Positions 8,588 to 17,838 are shown, numbered from the stretch's first letter. The stretch is 49,152 bases of DNA from RCC1774 sp050330855 (GCA_050330855.1 JBHJNL010000179.1:1-49152); one strand, 5' to 3'. Made by a program: numbers and translations. Notes: generated from the letters alone by a model not told the origin.

Positions 8588-9316
8588 TCGCATTCTTGAG
8601 CCGACATTTCGCAGGCTCGCCTCAGCCCTAACTAATTTCCCTCATCCTGGCCTATTAAGGAATATTCTCTCGACATCAAATAGGGATTAGTCTTAATATA
8701 CTGCCAACGACTAAGGACTTAACATTTGAATTGAGCTGTAACTCTATCAGCTAAAGGGTTTGAGGCTCATAATAAAAATAAGCTTTTAATTCGTTCGGAG
8801 TATAAGACTCAAAAAATGAAATCAAGCTTGAATTTCTAAACCTCATTTAAGGCAAGAGTTTCAGGCATTATTCTTCACAAAAATATTGAGAATGAAGATC
8901 TACCTGCAGAATGTCGGGTGTATGAATTGGTTTGCAAGATTGATCCACCAGCATTGGCTGAATAACATGCAACGGCTCAGCATGGGTCTAAATCTCAAAA
9001 GTTTCACTGATAACGTGAGGTGACACACTATGCTAAGTAGGTAGGCGCAATTAAGTTACAGGCACAAATCTAGATAGGGCAAGCCTTTCAGCCACATCTA
9101 TTTTCTATTTGATTTGACCCACCTACTTAGGCGACGATAGAGTTCAGCATTTTTCTTCAATACATGATCGGCAGCACGGGTAAATTCAGATTTTGTCAGA
9201 CTCAGCCACTCTTCTAGATCTGAAATCTAATGAGGTACAAGAAATAAGGTAGATTGAGTCAAACTTGGGGTATCGGTGAATTCAAGCTCATCAATCATCA
9301 TGCAGGATTTCACCGA
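8588..9316. other. Long non-coding spacer after the STAND gene
   Basis: About 730 bp with many stops in all frames and lower GC than the flanking genes. The only structure I can support is the inverted-repeat element at 9033-9130. No terminator with a clear T-run follows the STAND stop codon. Confidence 0.4.
9033..9130. repeat. 98-bp element with 13-bp inverted ends
   Basis: CTAAGTAGGTAGG at 9033-9045 is matched by CCCACCTACTTAG at 9118-9130; the arms agree at 12 of 13 positions. The 72-bp interior is non-coding. The form suggests a miniature transposon relic or a large hairpin. No second copy was seen in this window. Confidence 0.45.
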
Positions 9317-10780
9317 ATGATTTGGTTATCGGCAAATATCTATAAAGTCTATCTCAGTCTACTGACCATTATTGGGCTGTACAGCTTCCATAAAGTGTCT
9401 ATTGTGTGGCGCTTTTATCGGCATAAAAATAATGTGCCTCACCCCCCTCGATACTATTCAGATTGGGAGCTACCCTCAGTAACAGTCCAGTTGCCGATCT
9501 TCAATGAGATCAATGTGGTCGAACGTCTAATCGACGCCGTCGCCCAGCTCAACTACCCTACAGACAAACTAGAGATTCAGGTTCTTGATGACTCTATCGA
9601 CGAAACGCAACTGCTCTGCCAGTCTAAAGTTGAAGCGCTGCAGGCTCTAAATCTTAATATTTGCTACATTCACCGCACCGATCGCACCGGCTTTAAGGCA
9701 GGCGCACTAGAGCATGGACTCACCTCAGCCTCTGGTGAACTTGTCATGATTTTTGATGCTGACTTTGTGCCTGAGCCTGACACGCTACTTAAGATGGTGC
9801 ATTACTTCTCAGACCCAGCGCTGGGCATGGTGCAGGCGCGTTGGGGACATATCAATCGTCATTATTCAAGGGTGACGGAGGTTCAGGCACTGATGCTGGA
9901 TGGGCACTTTGTCACCGAGCAAACGGCTCGTAATCGTTCGGGCTGCTTTTTTAACTTCAATGGCACTGCAGGGATCTGGCGGATTGATGCGATCGCAGAC
10001 GCCGGGGGCTGGCAACACAGCACCGTCACTGAAGACTTAGACCTTTCTTATCGAGCGCAGCTCAAGGGCTGGAAATGCATTTACCTGCCAGATATTGTGG
10101 TCCCGGCAGAGTTACCCATGGAGCTTAATTCTTTTAAGGCCCAACAATTCCGGTGGGCGAAGGGAGCCAGTCAAGTCGCCAAGAAGCTGCTGCTGCCTGT
10201 GCTCAAATCAGATATCCCCTTCAACGTCAAAGGGGAAGCCTTTCTCCATCTGACTAATAACTTTAATTATTTACTGCTGCTGGTCTTGCTACTGCTGTCG
10301 CTTCCGTACCAGCTCTATTTGACCCAAGCCCCCTGGCAGCACGGGGTCTTTATTCATTTGCCCCTATTTGTAGCGACCACCTCAAGTTTGCTTGGTTTTT
10401 ACTTTGTCTCAGCCCGTGAACAAGCCCTAGAGCTATCCCCATGGAAATTTATTAAAAACATCATTTTACTGATGAGCATTGGTATTGGCATGAGCATCAA
10501 TCAATCCCTTGCCGTTTGTTCAGGGTTATTTGGTGGCGGCGTTGACTTTGTCCGGACGCCCAAGCACGGAGTCGTTCACCGTCAAGAAAGCTGGAAGTCT
10601 AAGAAATATCGGGCGGCTAAAAACCTAGTGCCCTATCTGGAGCTTTTTATGGCTGTTTATCTAACGATCACCATTGGCGTTGCTGTTAGCAACCACCACT
10701 TTCTATCGCTTCCTTTTTTGGCATTGTTTTGGAGTGGATTTGTGTACGTTTTAGTTCTGGGTATTTCACAACGGCGATAG
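9317..10780 (+). CDS. Membrane glycosyltransferase family 2, cellulose-synthase-like
   Basis: The 487-residue product has an N-terminal membrane helix, a cytosolic GT2 domain and several C-terminal helices (from about residue 310 onward). All processive GT2 signatures are present: DDSID (91-95), DAD (147-149), TED (238-240) and QQFRW (276-280). The protein therefore should build a polysaccharide from nucleotide sugars and move it through the membrane, like beta-glucan or mannan synthases. The particular sugar cannot be read from the sequence. The ATG at 9317 was chosen because AGGA lies upstream and the first helix follows at once. A TTG at 9254 would add 21 residues. No PilZ domain, BcsB-like partner or glycosidase lies beside it, so it appears to be a lone gene. 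Confidence 0.85.
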   Translation: MIWLSANIYKVYLSLLTIIGLYSFHKVSIVWRFYRHKNNVPHPPRYYSDWELPSVTVQLPIFNEINVVERLIDAVAQLNYPTDKLEIQVLDDSIDETQLLCQSKVEALQALNLNICYIHRTDRTGFKAGALEHGLTSASGELVMIFDADFVPEPDTLLKMVHYFSDPALGMVQARWGHINRHYSRVTEVQALMLDGHFVTEQTARNRSGCFFNFNGTAGIWRIDAIADAGGWQHSTVTEDLDLSYRAQLKGWKCIYLPDIVVPAELPMELNSFKAQQFRWAKGASQVAKKLLLPVLKSDIPFNVKGEAFLHLTNNFNYLLLLVLLLLSLPYQLYLTQAPWQHGVFIHLPLFVATTSSLLGFYFVSAREQALELSPWKFIKNIILLMSIGIGMSINQSLAVCSGLFGGGVDFVRTPKHGVVHRQESWKSKKYRAAKNLVPYLELFMAVYLTITIGVAVSNHHFLSLPFLALFWSGFVYVLVLGISQRR

Positions 10781-10857
10781 TTGCCCGTCGCGACTAGAAC
10801 AACCGATAAACATCGCAATGCGTCTTAATCAAGGGTGTGTCACTTTTTGCACTGCCT

Positions 10858-11070
10858 CTAGGCAGCTTGGCAAAACTCGACCTCTTCAACAGCTTCTTTT
10901 TCAAGAGCGCCATTGATCAAAGCATCAACGCTAATCAGTTCATCAAGAAGTTCAGAAAATTCAAGTGAACCCATTTCACCGGCAAGGAAGTGTTGGTAAA
11001 GCTGAGCGATATCGAGGTCAAGCTGGCTGGAAGAAGACTGAGTGGCAGTGCGAGCGAATTGGTTTTGCAT
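10858..11070 (-). CDS. Small acidic hypothetical protein (70 aa)
   Basis: MQNQFARTATQSSS begins a 70-residue, strongly acidic protein. Residues about 16-60 look like two or three amphipathic helices (LDIAQLYQHFLAG, SLEFSELLDELIS). A single Cys lies four residues from the end. AAGGA precedes the ATG at a somewhat long distance. The gene is followed convergently by the glycosyltransferase. There is no signal peptide and no family that I recognise. The last residues (EEVEFCQAA) recall leader-plus-core peptides, but no modifying enzyme is nearby, so I do not assign that role. Confidence 0.5.
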   Translation of the reverse strand: MQNQFARTATQSSSSQLDLDIAQLYQHFLAGEMGSLEFSELLDELISVDALINGALEKEAVEEVEFCQAA

Positions 11071-11421
11071 GATTCAGAATTTCCTTTTAAGAGAGTTGAG
11101 TGGGTAGCCACCGGTGTTTTGCCGATATCAATACAATACCGAGCTGGCTCTGGGAAGGGATCAGGAGAACTACGGATGATTACCAAAATAAATTTGGAGC
11201 GAGGCGCGTAGAAATACGGAGATCCGCAAAAATACTGAGGAGACCCTCTCAGAAAATGCGCTAAAGCTTGCGTAAATCTACTGAAAAAGTCCGTACCTTT
11301 ACGGTGCTAATTCGGCAGATGAAAGCAAAAGCAACTTTAGACGTGGTGAAGAAAATCTGCAAAAAAATGTAAAGAAAAGTTGAAGGCTACGATCCTGCCG
11401 ATTTTCTCTGCTGGGAGACGG
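11071..11421. other. Intergenic region between two small minus-strand genes
   Basis: 351 bp, purine-rich on the plus strand. It should carry the promoter of the 70-residue gene. A small perfect hairpin CCGTA-CCTT-TACGG occurs at about 11291-11304. Open frames on the plus strand lack ribosome-binding sites and protein-like composition. Confidence 0.35.
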
Positions 11422-11739
11422 CTAATTGCCCACAAAAGGGAGCAGCGTCTTCAGAATCTTCAGTACTCTCAAGAGGCTGATATTCGTTTGAATGCGGGGT
11501 GAGACGCGACCGGGGACATCTTCGGCAGCAATCCGCAGTTGAGCCTGCAGTTCGGCATATTCTGCGGCGGTAAGGGGGCTACCATCAATGGGAGATCGCG
11601 CTTCGGTAATAATCTCATTGAGCAACACCTCTTCGGGGATATCTTTGGGGGGCGGCAACGTTTGAGCCTGAGTGCCCCCAGCCGTTAAACTCATGGCCGC
11701 TCCAGCTAAAGTGCTGATTACTCGCTCCATCTGTTTCAT
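11422..11739 (-). CDS. Exported small hypothetical protein
   Basis: The start has a good AGGAGA 6 nt upstream. The 105-residue product begins MKQMERVISTLAGAAMS and has a plausible signal peptide ending at TQA-QT near residue 25. The mature part contains PPPKDIPEEVLLNEIITEAR and SPLTAAEYAELQAQLR, patterns I associate with conserved cyanobacterial exported proteins of unknown role. The end is a short hydrophobic helix (LLRVLKILKTLLPFVGN). It lies 47 bp downstream of the VOC gene on the same strand, so the two may be co-transcribed. Function unknown. Confidence 0.7.
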   Translation of the reverse strand: MKQMERVISTLAGAAMSLTAGGTQAQTLPPPKDIPEEVLLNEIITEARSPIDGSPLTAAEYAELQAQLRIAAEDVPGRVSPRIQTNISLLRVLKILKTLLPFVGN

Positions 11740-11786
11740 GAACGTCTCCTGCTTGGGCTTCTCTGCTAGATAACGCCTGCAACTTT

Positions 11787-12227
11787 TTATAGATCGCCTA
11801 TCTGGGCAAATTCGCGATCGCCAAAGATGGCCGACTGATGACGATAAACCTTAAACTCCATCAGATTATGAAAAGGGTCTGCAAGAAAAAATGTGCGATG
11901 CTCTAGCGGCTGATCCGGGAAGCGAATCTTGGGCGGAAGATATAGATCGAGCTGCTGCTGTTCAACACGACTCAATAGAGCTTCCCAGTCTGCTTCTGCG
12001 GTGAAAACCAAGCCAAAATGCCGAGGATAGATGCCCTTTTGGGGTTGCAGTGGCTCTGGGATAACGTGGGCTACCAGTTGATGACCATAAAGATTGAGAA
12101 TCACAGCCTGCTCACTTTCTCGACCGATGGTGCATCCGAGACCTTCACCGTAATAGGCTTTGGTCTGCCCAATATCGGTGACAGGAAATGCCAAGTGAAA
12201 TAGGATTAAACCTGTAGACTCTGACAT
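11787..12227 (-). CDS. VOC/glyoxalase-fold protein
   Basis: The 146-residue protein starts MSESTGLILFHLAFPV. AAGGGG lies 9 nt upstream, and the family fold begins at once, so the open extension to 12404 is not used. The bab-fold pattern of vicinal-oxygen-chelate proteins is clear: FHLAFPVTDIGQTKAYYGEGLG at the start and FFLADPFHNLMEFKVYR near the end, with His, His and Glu candidates for metal ligands (H11, H72, E128 approximately). Such proteins range from lyases to dioxygenases and antibiotic-resistance proteins, so no reaction is assigned. Its ATG lies only 19 bp from that of the divergent DUF92 gene. Confidence 0.8.
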   Translation of the reverse strand: MSESTGLILFHLAFPVTDIGQTKAYYGEGLGCTIGRESEQAVILNLYGHQLVAHVIPEPLQPQKGIYPRHFGLVFTAEADWEALLSRVEQQQLDLYLPPKIRFPDQPLEHRTFFLADPFHNLMEFKVYRHQSAIFGDREFAQIGDL

Positions 12228-12246
12228 CGTGTGACCCCTTCTAAAT

Positions 12247-13002
12247 ATGCCGTTTATTAATGATATTGCGGGTTGGAATCCTTGGTTGGTGGCGGTGCTG
12301 CTCAACCTATGTTTGGGCCTCGTCGGCTGGAAACTGGTCAGTAAACTGCTCACGCCTGCCGGATTAATCAACGCCTTTATTTTAGGGGTTCTCGTTTGGG
12401 GCACGCTGGGCTGGCCTGGATACCTAGTGGTACTGTTTTACTTTTTGGTGGGGTCTGGGGTCACTCGGATTGGTAAGGCCAAAAAAGAGGCAGCAGGGAT
12501 TGCAGAAGGCCGGGGCGGAGCTAGAGGCCCAGAGAATGTGTGGGGGTCTGCTGCTGCGGGTACTTTGTGTGCGATCGCAACTCTCTTCACCCCCACTCCC
12601 TATCATCCTCTTCTCCTGCTTGGCTATGTTGCTAGCTTTAGCACCAAGCTCTCTGACACCACTGCCAGCGAAGTGGGCAAAGCCTACGGTCAACGCACCT
12701 TTTTAATTACCACCCTCAAGCGAGTCCCCCCAGGAACCGAGGGAGCCGTGAGCTTAGAAGGAACACTGGCCGGTGCGATCGCCTCCATTGTTTTGGCGCT
12801 AGTGGGCTGGGCTGTGGGGTTGATTTCGCTGGTGGGGATTTTTTGGTGTGCGATTGCAGCTTTTGTTGCCACCAATATCGAAAGCTTGATTGGGGCGACG
12901 CTGCAGACCCGCTTTACTTGGCTAACCAATGAAGTGGTCAATGGGATTAATACGGCAATTGGGGCCATTTTTGCGATCTGTTTGGCAGCGCTAGTGACCT
13001 AA
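12247..13002 (+). CDS. DUF92/TIGR00297 membrane protein, VTE6-like phytyl-phosphate kinase candidate
   Basis: The 251-residue protein has about six hydrophobic helices and the family signatures VWGSAAAGTLCA, SFSTKLSDTTASEVGKAYG and VPPGTEGAVSLEGTLAG. Plant VTE6, a member of DUF92, phosphorylates phytyl phosphate to the diphosphate used in tocopherol and phylloquinone synthesis. The cyanobacterial proteins are taken to recycle phytol from chlorophyll in the same way (family knowledge, not shown here). The short space to the divergent VOC gene implies that its promoter lies within that gene. The 3' end overlaps the convergent ccmR by 4 bp. Confidence 0.8.
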   Translation: MPFINDIAGWNPWLVAVLLNLCLGLVGWKLVSKLLTPAGLINAFILGVLVWGTLGWPGYLVVLFYFLVGSGVTRIGKAKKEAAGIAEGRGGARGPENVWGSAAAGTLCAIATLFTPTPYHPLLLLGYVASFSTKLSDTTASEVGKAYGQRTFLITTLKRVPPGTEGAVSLEGTLAGAIASIVLALVGWAVGLISLVGIFWCAIAAFVATNIESLIGATLQTRFTWLTNEVVNGINTAIGAIFAICLAALVT

Positions 13003-13910
13003 TCAAGTTTATATAAAGCCGCTAGTTGCTCACTCACTTTGAGCAGATGTTCTAAAAACGTTCTCGCCACCACCGAGAGCTGTTTGCCACTGAAATAGCA
13101 GACGTACCACTGTCGCTGAATCGGGAAATGCTCGATATCAAGAATACACAGTTCCCCTTTTTCCCCTGGAAGAAGGGTATGACGCGAGAGCACTGAAATC
13201 CCTAAGCCACCCGCGACCGCCTGCTTAATCGCTTCATTACTACTGAGTTCTAAGCGAGTCTTGACGGCAATCTTATACTCCAGAAATAGCTCTTGAGTGG
13301 CTTTTCGAGTGCCAGATCCTGGTTCTCTTGTAATAAAGGGTTGATCGTTAAGGCATTGAATAGACAGATTTTTCTTGTGAGCGAGGGGATGATTTGCTGG
13401 CGCAAAGACGACTAAGGGATTTTCCAAGAAAGGCTGAACATGGAGATTAAGCTGCTCTGGCGGCTGGCTCAATACGTAAAGATCATCGCGATTATTAGCA
13501 ATCCGCTCTTCAATTTGACGATGATTGGTGACTTTAAGGGAGATATCGACGCCTGGATATTCCTGGCAAAAAGGCCCTAAAAGGCGTGGCACAAAGTACT
13601 TTGTTGTGGTGACTGCCGCTAATCTGAGCCTGCCCTTTGCCATACCTTGCAAATCGGCCACTAGCATTTCATATCGATCTAATCGCTCGAAAATATCTTG
13701 GCAGGTCGCCAAGAGTTCTTGACCGGCCTCTGTCAAAAAGAGCTGCTTCCCTAGCTTCTCAAACAGGGGCAGTCCCACCGTCTGAGCCAACTGCTTCATT
13801 TGAATAGAGATAGTAGGTTGGGTCAGAAAAAGTTCTTCTGCGGCACGGGTAAAGCTTTGATGACGGGCCGCCGTCTCAAAAACCTTGAGTTGATGAAGGG
13901 TAGGTTGCAT
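12999..13910 (-). CDS. ccmR: LysR-type regulator of the CO2-uptake operon (CcmR/NdhR)
   Basis: The 303-residue LysR protein has an N-terminal winged HTH (LHQLKVFETAARHQSFTRAA, then TQPTISIQMKQL) and a two-lobed effector domain from about residue 92 (GRLRLAAVTTTKYFVPRLLG). The sequence closely follows the cyanobacterial CmpR/NdhR/RbcR branch, for example REPGSGTRKATQELF near residue 195. Its divergent position before ndhF3-ndhD3-cupA points to CcmR (NdhR), which in Synechocystis represses low-CO2 genes. In that species 2-oxoglutarate keeps it active as repressor and 2-phosphoglycolate relieves it (literature, from memory). A matching ATAG-N8-CTAT site lies in the shared spacer. CmpR is the main alternative name. 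Confidence 0.88.
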   Translation of the reverse strand: MQPTLHQLKVFETAARHQSFTRAAEELFLTQPTISIQMKQLAQTVGLPLFEKLGKQLFLTEAGQELLATCQDIFERLDRYEMLVADLQGMAKGRLRLAAVTTTKYFVPRLLGPFCQEYPGVDISLKVTNHRQIEERIANNRDDLYVLSQPPEQLNLHVQPFLENPLVVFAPANHPLAHKKNLSIQCLNDQPFITREPGSGTRKATQELFLEYKIAVKTRLELSSNEAIKQAVAGGLGISVLSRHTLLPGEKGELCILDIEHFPIQRQWYVCYFSGKQLSVVARTFLEHLLKVSEQLAALYKLD

Positions 13911-14295
13911 ACAATTGCCTGTCGCTTACGGTGCCCTGAATCGCTCATGGCACACGATAATTCGATCTTATCAACAGAATAGAATCTATTGATATACAAA
14001 AAACATTATCTAAACTCAATGGAAGTATCTTGCTAGCCCGACCTCCACTCTGTCAACACATCGAAATATCAAGGATTTCGGGGTTGCCCTCAAGAATTCA
14101 CTCTTCTATGCATAGACTATACACTATGTAATTGATAGAATTAAATACGGTCAATAGATATCTTTGCTCCATTATGCTTAGAGCAATTAAGACGTTTTAA
14201 AGAATCCAGCATTTGTCTTCCTATCGCTCTGATGACGGGATCTCAGTAGGATCTGGGTCGTTGGTGATAGCTCTATAATTTTTGACTCAAAGCTT
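13911..14295. promoter_or_regulatory. Divergent ccmR/ndhF3 control region
   Basis: This 385-bp spacer lies between the divergent regulator and operon starts. It contains several ATAG/CTAT half-sites: ATAG-AAT-CTAT at about 13979-13989, the full-length site at 14112-14127, and ATAG-CT-CTAT shortly before the ndhF3 start. The density of these half-sites fits autoregulation plus control of the operon. No transcription start can be set from sequence alone. Confidence 0.6.
14112..14127. promoter_or_regulatory. Candidate NdhR operator ATAG-N8-CTAT
   Basis: ATAG at 14112-14115 and CTAT at 14124-14127 are separated by exactly 8 bases (ACTATACA). This matches the NdhR recognition motif that I recall from Synechocystis. 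It lies 168 bp upstream of the ndhF3 start, in the region shared with ccmR. Confidence 0.65.
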
Positions 14296-16155
14296 ATGCC
14301 TCTAGCATTGATGCCGATTTTTCAAGCCAGTCTCAACACTGTTTACTGGATTCCGATCTATACCCTTGTGAGCGGAATGACGTCAGTGTTCTGGTCGCCC
14401 GCAGGGTTTCGACGGACGGGGCCACGCCCTTCAGGCTATATCAATATATTGACGGCGGCGGTCGGGTTCGTTCATAGCTTGCTGGCGTTGATTGCGATTT
14501 GGGGCGGTCCAGCCCAGGAAATTTCATTTACTTGGCTGACGGTATCGGATCTACAGCTTGTGCTACCGCTGGAGTATTCAAGTCAGACGATTGGTGCGAT
14601 CGCAACCATCACCGGCCTCAATGTCTTGGCTCAGCTCTACGCCGTGGGCTACCTAGAGATGGACTGGGGATGGGCTAGATTTTTTGCTTCTTTGAGCTTA
14701 TTTGAGGCCGGTATCTGTGCCTTAGCGCTGTTTAATTCCCTCTTTTTTAGCTACGTCATCCTCGAGATTTTGACCCTGGGCACCTATCTGCTTGTGGGCA
14801 TTTGGTTTAACCAATCGCTGGTGGTCACGGGGGCTAGGGATGCCTTCCTGACAAAACGGGTCGGTGATCTGATCTTGCTGATGGCGGTGGTGGCACTATG
14901 GCCCCTCGCTGGAACTTGGAATTATGGAGAGCTTGCGACTTGGGCTGAACACGCCTCGGTTGCGCCCTTGACCTTGACGCTTGTGGGTCTGGCGCTAATG
15001 TCAGGACCGCTGGGCAAATGCGCTCAGTTTCCGCTGCATCTGTGGCTCGATGAAGCCATGGAGGGGCCGCTCCCTGCCAGTATTTTGCGGAATGCCGTGG
15101 TGGTCAGTACTGGGGCTTGGGTTCTGATTAAGGTGCAGCCGATTTTGGCACTTTCGCCTTTTGCTTCTGCTGCGGTGGTGGGCGTGGGGGCGACGACGGC
15201 GGTGGGGGCGACCTTGGTTGCGATCGCGCAGATCGATATCAAGCGGGCGCTCTCCTATAGCGTCAGTGCTTATATGGGTTTGGTCTTTATGGCCGTCGGC
15301 ACCGGGCACACCCATACGGCCCTACTGCTCATGTTTACCTACGCCGTTTCGATGGCGCTCCTGGTCATGAGTACCGGCACGATTATCTGGAGCAACATTA
15401 CCCAAGACGTGACCCAAATGGGCGGTGTCTGGGCGCGGCGTCCTATTTCGGGTCTTGCCTTTCTAGTGGGCGCGGCTGGACTGGTGGGACTCCCTCCCTT
15501 GGGCGGCTTTTGGGCTTTACTTGCACTGATCACTGACCTGTGGGCCGATCATCCCCTGCTAGTGGGCGTTGTCTTGCTCGTGAATGGCTTAACGACCTTC
15601 AGCCTAGCCCGTCTTTTTTGTCTCGTGTTTATGGGGCAGCCCCACGCCATGATGACCCGCTCACCCGAAGTGCTGTGGCCGATGGTGGTGCCGATGACGG
15701 TTCTGGTTGGGGTGGTGCTGCATGTTCCCATGATCTTAAATCAGGCGGTAGTGCTACCCGAATGGGCCATGCTCGAGCGTCCCTTTGTCTTACTCCTGCT
15801 GTGGTCCTGTCTCATGGGCGGCGGTATTGGCGGAGTGCTGTACATCGGCAAGCTTACTCCTCGTCCGATTCAGCTCTTCTGGCCGCAACTGCAGGATGCC
15901 TTTGCCAACGATCTTTATACCGCTCAGATCTATCGCAGCACCATTATTTTTGCAGTCAGTCAGGTTTCTCGCTTAGTGAACTGGTTCGATCACACCTTCG
16001 TTGATGGAGCGGTTAATGGCGTCGGTTTAGCCACCCTCTTCAGCGGACAGACCCTTAAATACAACAACACTGGAGCCGGACAATTCTATCTACTCTCCAT
16101 CGTCATCGGCACTGCTTTGCTGATTATGCTGTTGGCCTATCCACTCCTTTCCTGA
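14296..16155 (+). CDS. ndhF3: NDH-1MS subunit NdhF3
   Basis: The 619-residue, strongly hydrophobic protein is of the NuoL/NdhF antiporter-like type with about 15 membrane helices. The core signature near residue 235-262 reads GPLGKCAQFPLHLWLDEAM then EGPLPASILRN. This is the form of the low-CO2 NdhF3/NdhF4 branch rather than the respiratory NdhF1. With NdhD3, CupA and CupS it forms the tip of NDH-1MS, which couples cyclic electron flow at the thylakoid to hydration of CO2 to bicarbonate. It is the first gene of the operon. No Shine-Dalgarno is clear at 14296, and an in-frame ATG at 14311 is an alternative start. The protein is intact and of usual length. Confidence 0.93.
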   Translation: MPLALMPIFQASLNTVYWIPIYTLVSGMTSVFWSPAGFRRTGPRPSGYINILTAAVGFVHSLLALIAIWGGPAQEISFTWLTVSDLQLVLPLEYSSQTIGAIATITGLNVLAQLYAVGYLEMDWGWARFFASLSLFEAGICALALFNSLFFSYVILEILTLGTYLLVGIWFNQSLVVTGARDAFLTKRVGDLILLMAVVALWPLAGTWNYGELATWAEHASVAPLTLTLVGLALMSGPLGKCAQFPLHLWLDEAMEGPLPASILRNAVVVSTGAWVLIKVQPILALSPFASAAVVGVGATTAVGATLVAIAQIDIKRALSYSVSAYMGLVFMAVGTGHTHTALLLMFTYAVSMALLVMSTGTIIWSNITQDVTQMGGVWARRPISGLAFLVGAAGLVGLPPLGGFWALLALITDLWADHPLLVGVVLLVNGLTTFSLARLFCLVFMGQPHAMMTRSPEVLWPMVVPMTVLVGVVLHVPMILNQAVVLPEWAMLERPFVLLLLWSCLMGGGIGGVLYIGKLTPRPIQLFWPQLQDAFANDLYTAQIYRSTIIFAVSQVSRLVNWFDHTFVDGAVNGVGLATLFSGQTLKYNNTGAGQFYLLSIVIGTALLIMLLAYPLLS

Positions 16156-16290
16156 CGTTTTGAATGATGAGTTTTGAGTGGATGGGCTAATCACTCTTCT
16201 ACAACGTGTCTTTTACTTCTGTTTAAACTCATAATCTTCTCTTTCTTTTTTTCTGCCCAATTTAAAAATCTCGGATAAAAAGCAACGCTA

Positions 16291-17838
16291 ATGACCCTGA
16301 GCATTCTACTGTTAATTCCCCTTGCTGGTGCCTTGCTGATTATCGCTTGGCCCCAGGTTCAACAGATCAAGCAACTGGCCCTCTGGATCGCAGGTAGCTT
16401 AATCCTTTGGACCGTCTATGTTTTGAGCCAGTTCCAAAGCAGCATTTCAGAGTTGCAGCTCACAACGGTATTGGCTTGGCTCCCTGATTTGGGCCTCAAC
16501 TATTCACTGGCGGTGGATGGTCTGTCGCTGCCCTTATTGGTCTTGAGCAGCGTCTTGACCTGGATTGCGATTTATAGTAGTCCGACAACGTTAGAGCGTC
16601 CGAAGCTTTATTATGCGCTGATTTTTATTGTCAATATTGGCGTGGCGGGGTCTCTGCTAGCGCAGAATTTATTGCTTTTCTTTTTGTTCTATGAGTTAGA
16701 GTTGATTCCGTTTTATCTGCTGGTGTCGATCTGGGGTGGCGAGAAAAAAGCCTATGCAGCCACCAAGTTTCTTCTCTACACAGCGCTCTCTGGCATCTTG
16801 ATTTTGCTGGGCTTTTTGGGGCTGACTTGGTTGAGTGGTGCCACCAGTTTTGAATATACCAGCTTAGATACCACGACTATTCCGCAAAATCTGCAGTTGG
16901 TTCTGCTGACGATCTTGCTGGTGGGCTTCGGGATCAAAACACCTTTGGTGCCGCTCCATACTTGGCAACCTGACGTCTATGTAGAAGCTTCACCTCCCAT
17001 TGCGATTCTTTTAGGTGGTGTTCTGGCAAAGTTGGGAACCTATGGATTAATTCGGTTCGGTTTGCAGCTTTTCCCGGATGCTTGGACTTTGGTGGCTCCA
17101 GGGCTGGCAGCCATTGGAACCTTTAGCGTGATTTATGGTGCGCTCAGTGCGATCGCACAATCTGACGTGAAGCGCATGGTGGCCTACAGCTCCATTGGGC
17201 ACATGGGCTATATTCTGGTGGCGGCTGCCGCAGGGAATACCCTGAGTGTGACGGGTGCGATTGCACAAATGGTCAGCCACGGATTAATTCTAGCCCTGTT
17301 GTTTCACCTCCTCGGTCTAGTGGAAACTAAAGTGGGCACCCGTGATCTCAATAAACTCAATGGCCTCATGAATCCCATTCGGGGTTTACCTTTAATCAGC
17401 GCCTTGCTGGTCGTCGGCGGGATGGCGAGTGCAGGAATTCCGGGCCTAGTCGGCTTTATTGCTGAGTATCTGGTCTTTCAAGGTAGCTTTGCTCGCTTCC
17501 CCATTCCAACGTTGCTGTGCATTATTGCTTCTGGCCTCACGGCGGTGTATTTCGTGATTTTGATTAACCGCACCTGTTTTGGTCGTCTGGATAGTGAAAC
17601 GGCTTACTACCCCAAAGTGACGCTGACGGAGAGGGCACCGGCATTTATCCTGACGGTGTTGATCTTGATATTAGGGCTGCAGCCGATGTGGTTGACGCGC
17701 TGGAGTGAGAATACAGCCGATGCGATCGTTGCTAGGGTTTCGCAGAGTGAAGTTGTAGCAAGTCTTGCTAGGCGTGAGTCGGATAGCGAAGTTCTGTTGG
17801 GAGATGTCCAAAGTGTTGCGCTGCTCCCCCCACTTTAG
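16291..17838 (+). CDS. ndhD3: NDH-1MS subunit NdhD3
   Basis: The 515-residue NuoM/NdhD-type membrane subunit carries the conserved GFGIKTPLVPLHTWQPDVY around residue 210-228 with its membrane lysine, LAKLGTYGLIRF soon after, and DVKRMVAYSSIGHMGYI near 290. Position between ndhF3 and cupA identifies it as the low-CO2 paralogue. It follows ndhF3 after 135 bp. The last codons (SVALLPPL and the stop) appear to run into the left end of a MITE-like element at 17816, so the natural C-terminus may have been replaced. The rest of the protein is intact. Confidence 0.92.
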   Translation: MTLSILLLIPLAGALLIIAWPQVQQIKQLALWIAGSLILWTVYVLSQFQSSISELQLTTVLAWLPDLGLNYSLAVDGLSLPLLVLSSVLTWIAIYSSPTTLERPKLYYALIFIVNIGVAGSLLAQNLLLFFLFYELELIPFYLLVSIWGGEKKAYAATKFLLYTALSGILILLGFLGLTWLSGATSFEYTSLDTTTIPQNLQLVLLTILLVGFGIKTPLVPLHTWQPDVYVEASPPIAILLGGVLAKLGTYGLIRFGLQLFPDAWTLVAPGLAAIGTFSVIYGALSAIAQSDVKRMVAYSSIGHMGYILVAAAAGNTLSVTGAIAQMVSHGLILALLFHLLGLVETKVGTRDLNKLNGLMNPIRGLPLISALLVVGGMASAGIPGLVGFIAEYLVFQGSFARFPIPTLLCIIASGLTAVYFVILINRTCFGRLDSETAYYPKVTLTERAPAFILTVLILILGLQPMWLTRWSENTADAIVARVSQSEVVASLARRESDSEVLLGDVQSVALLPPL

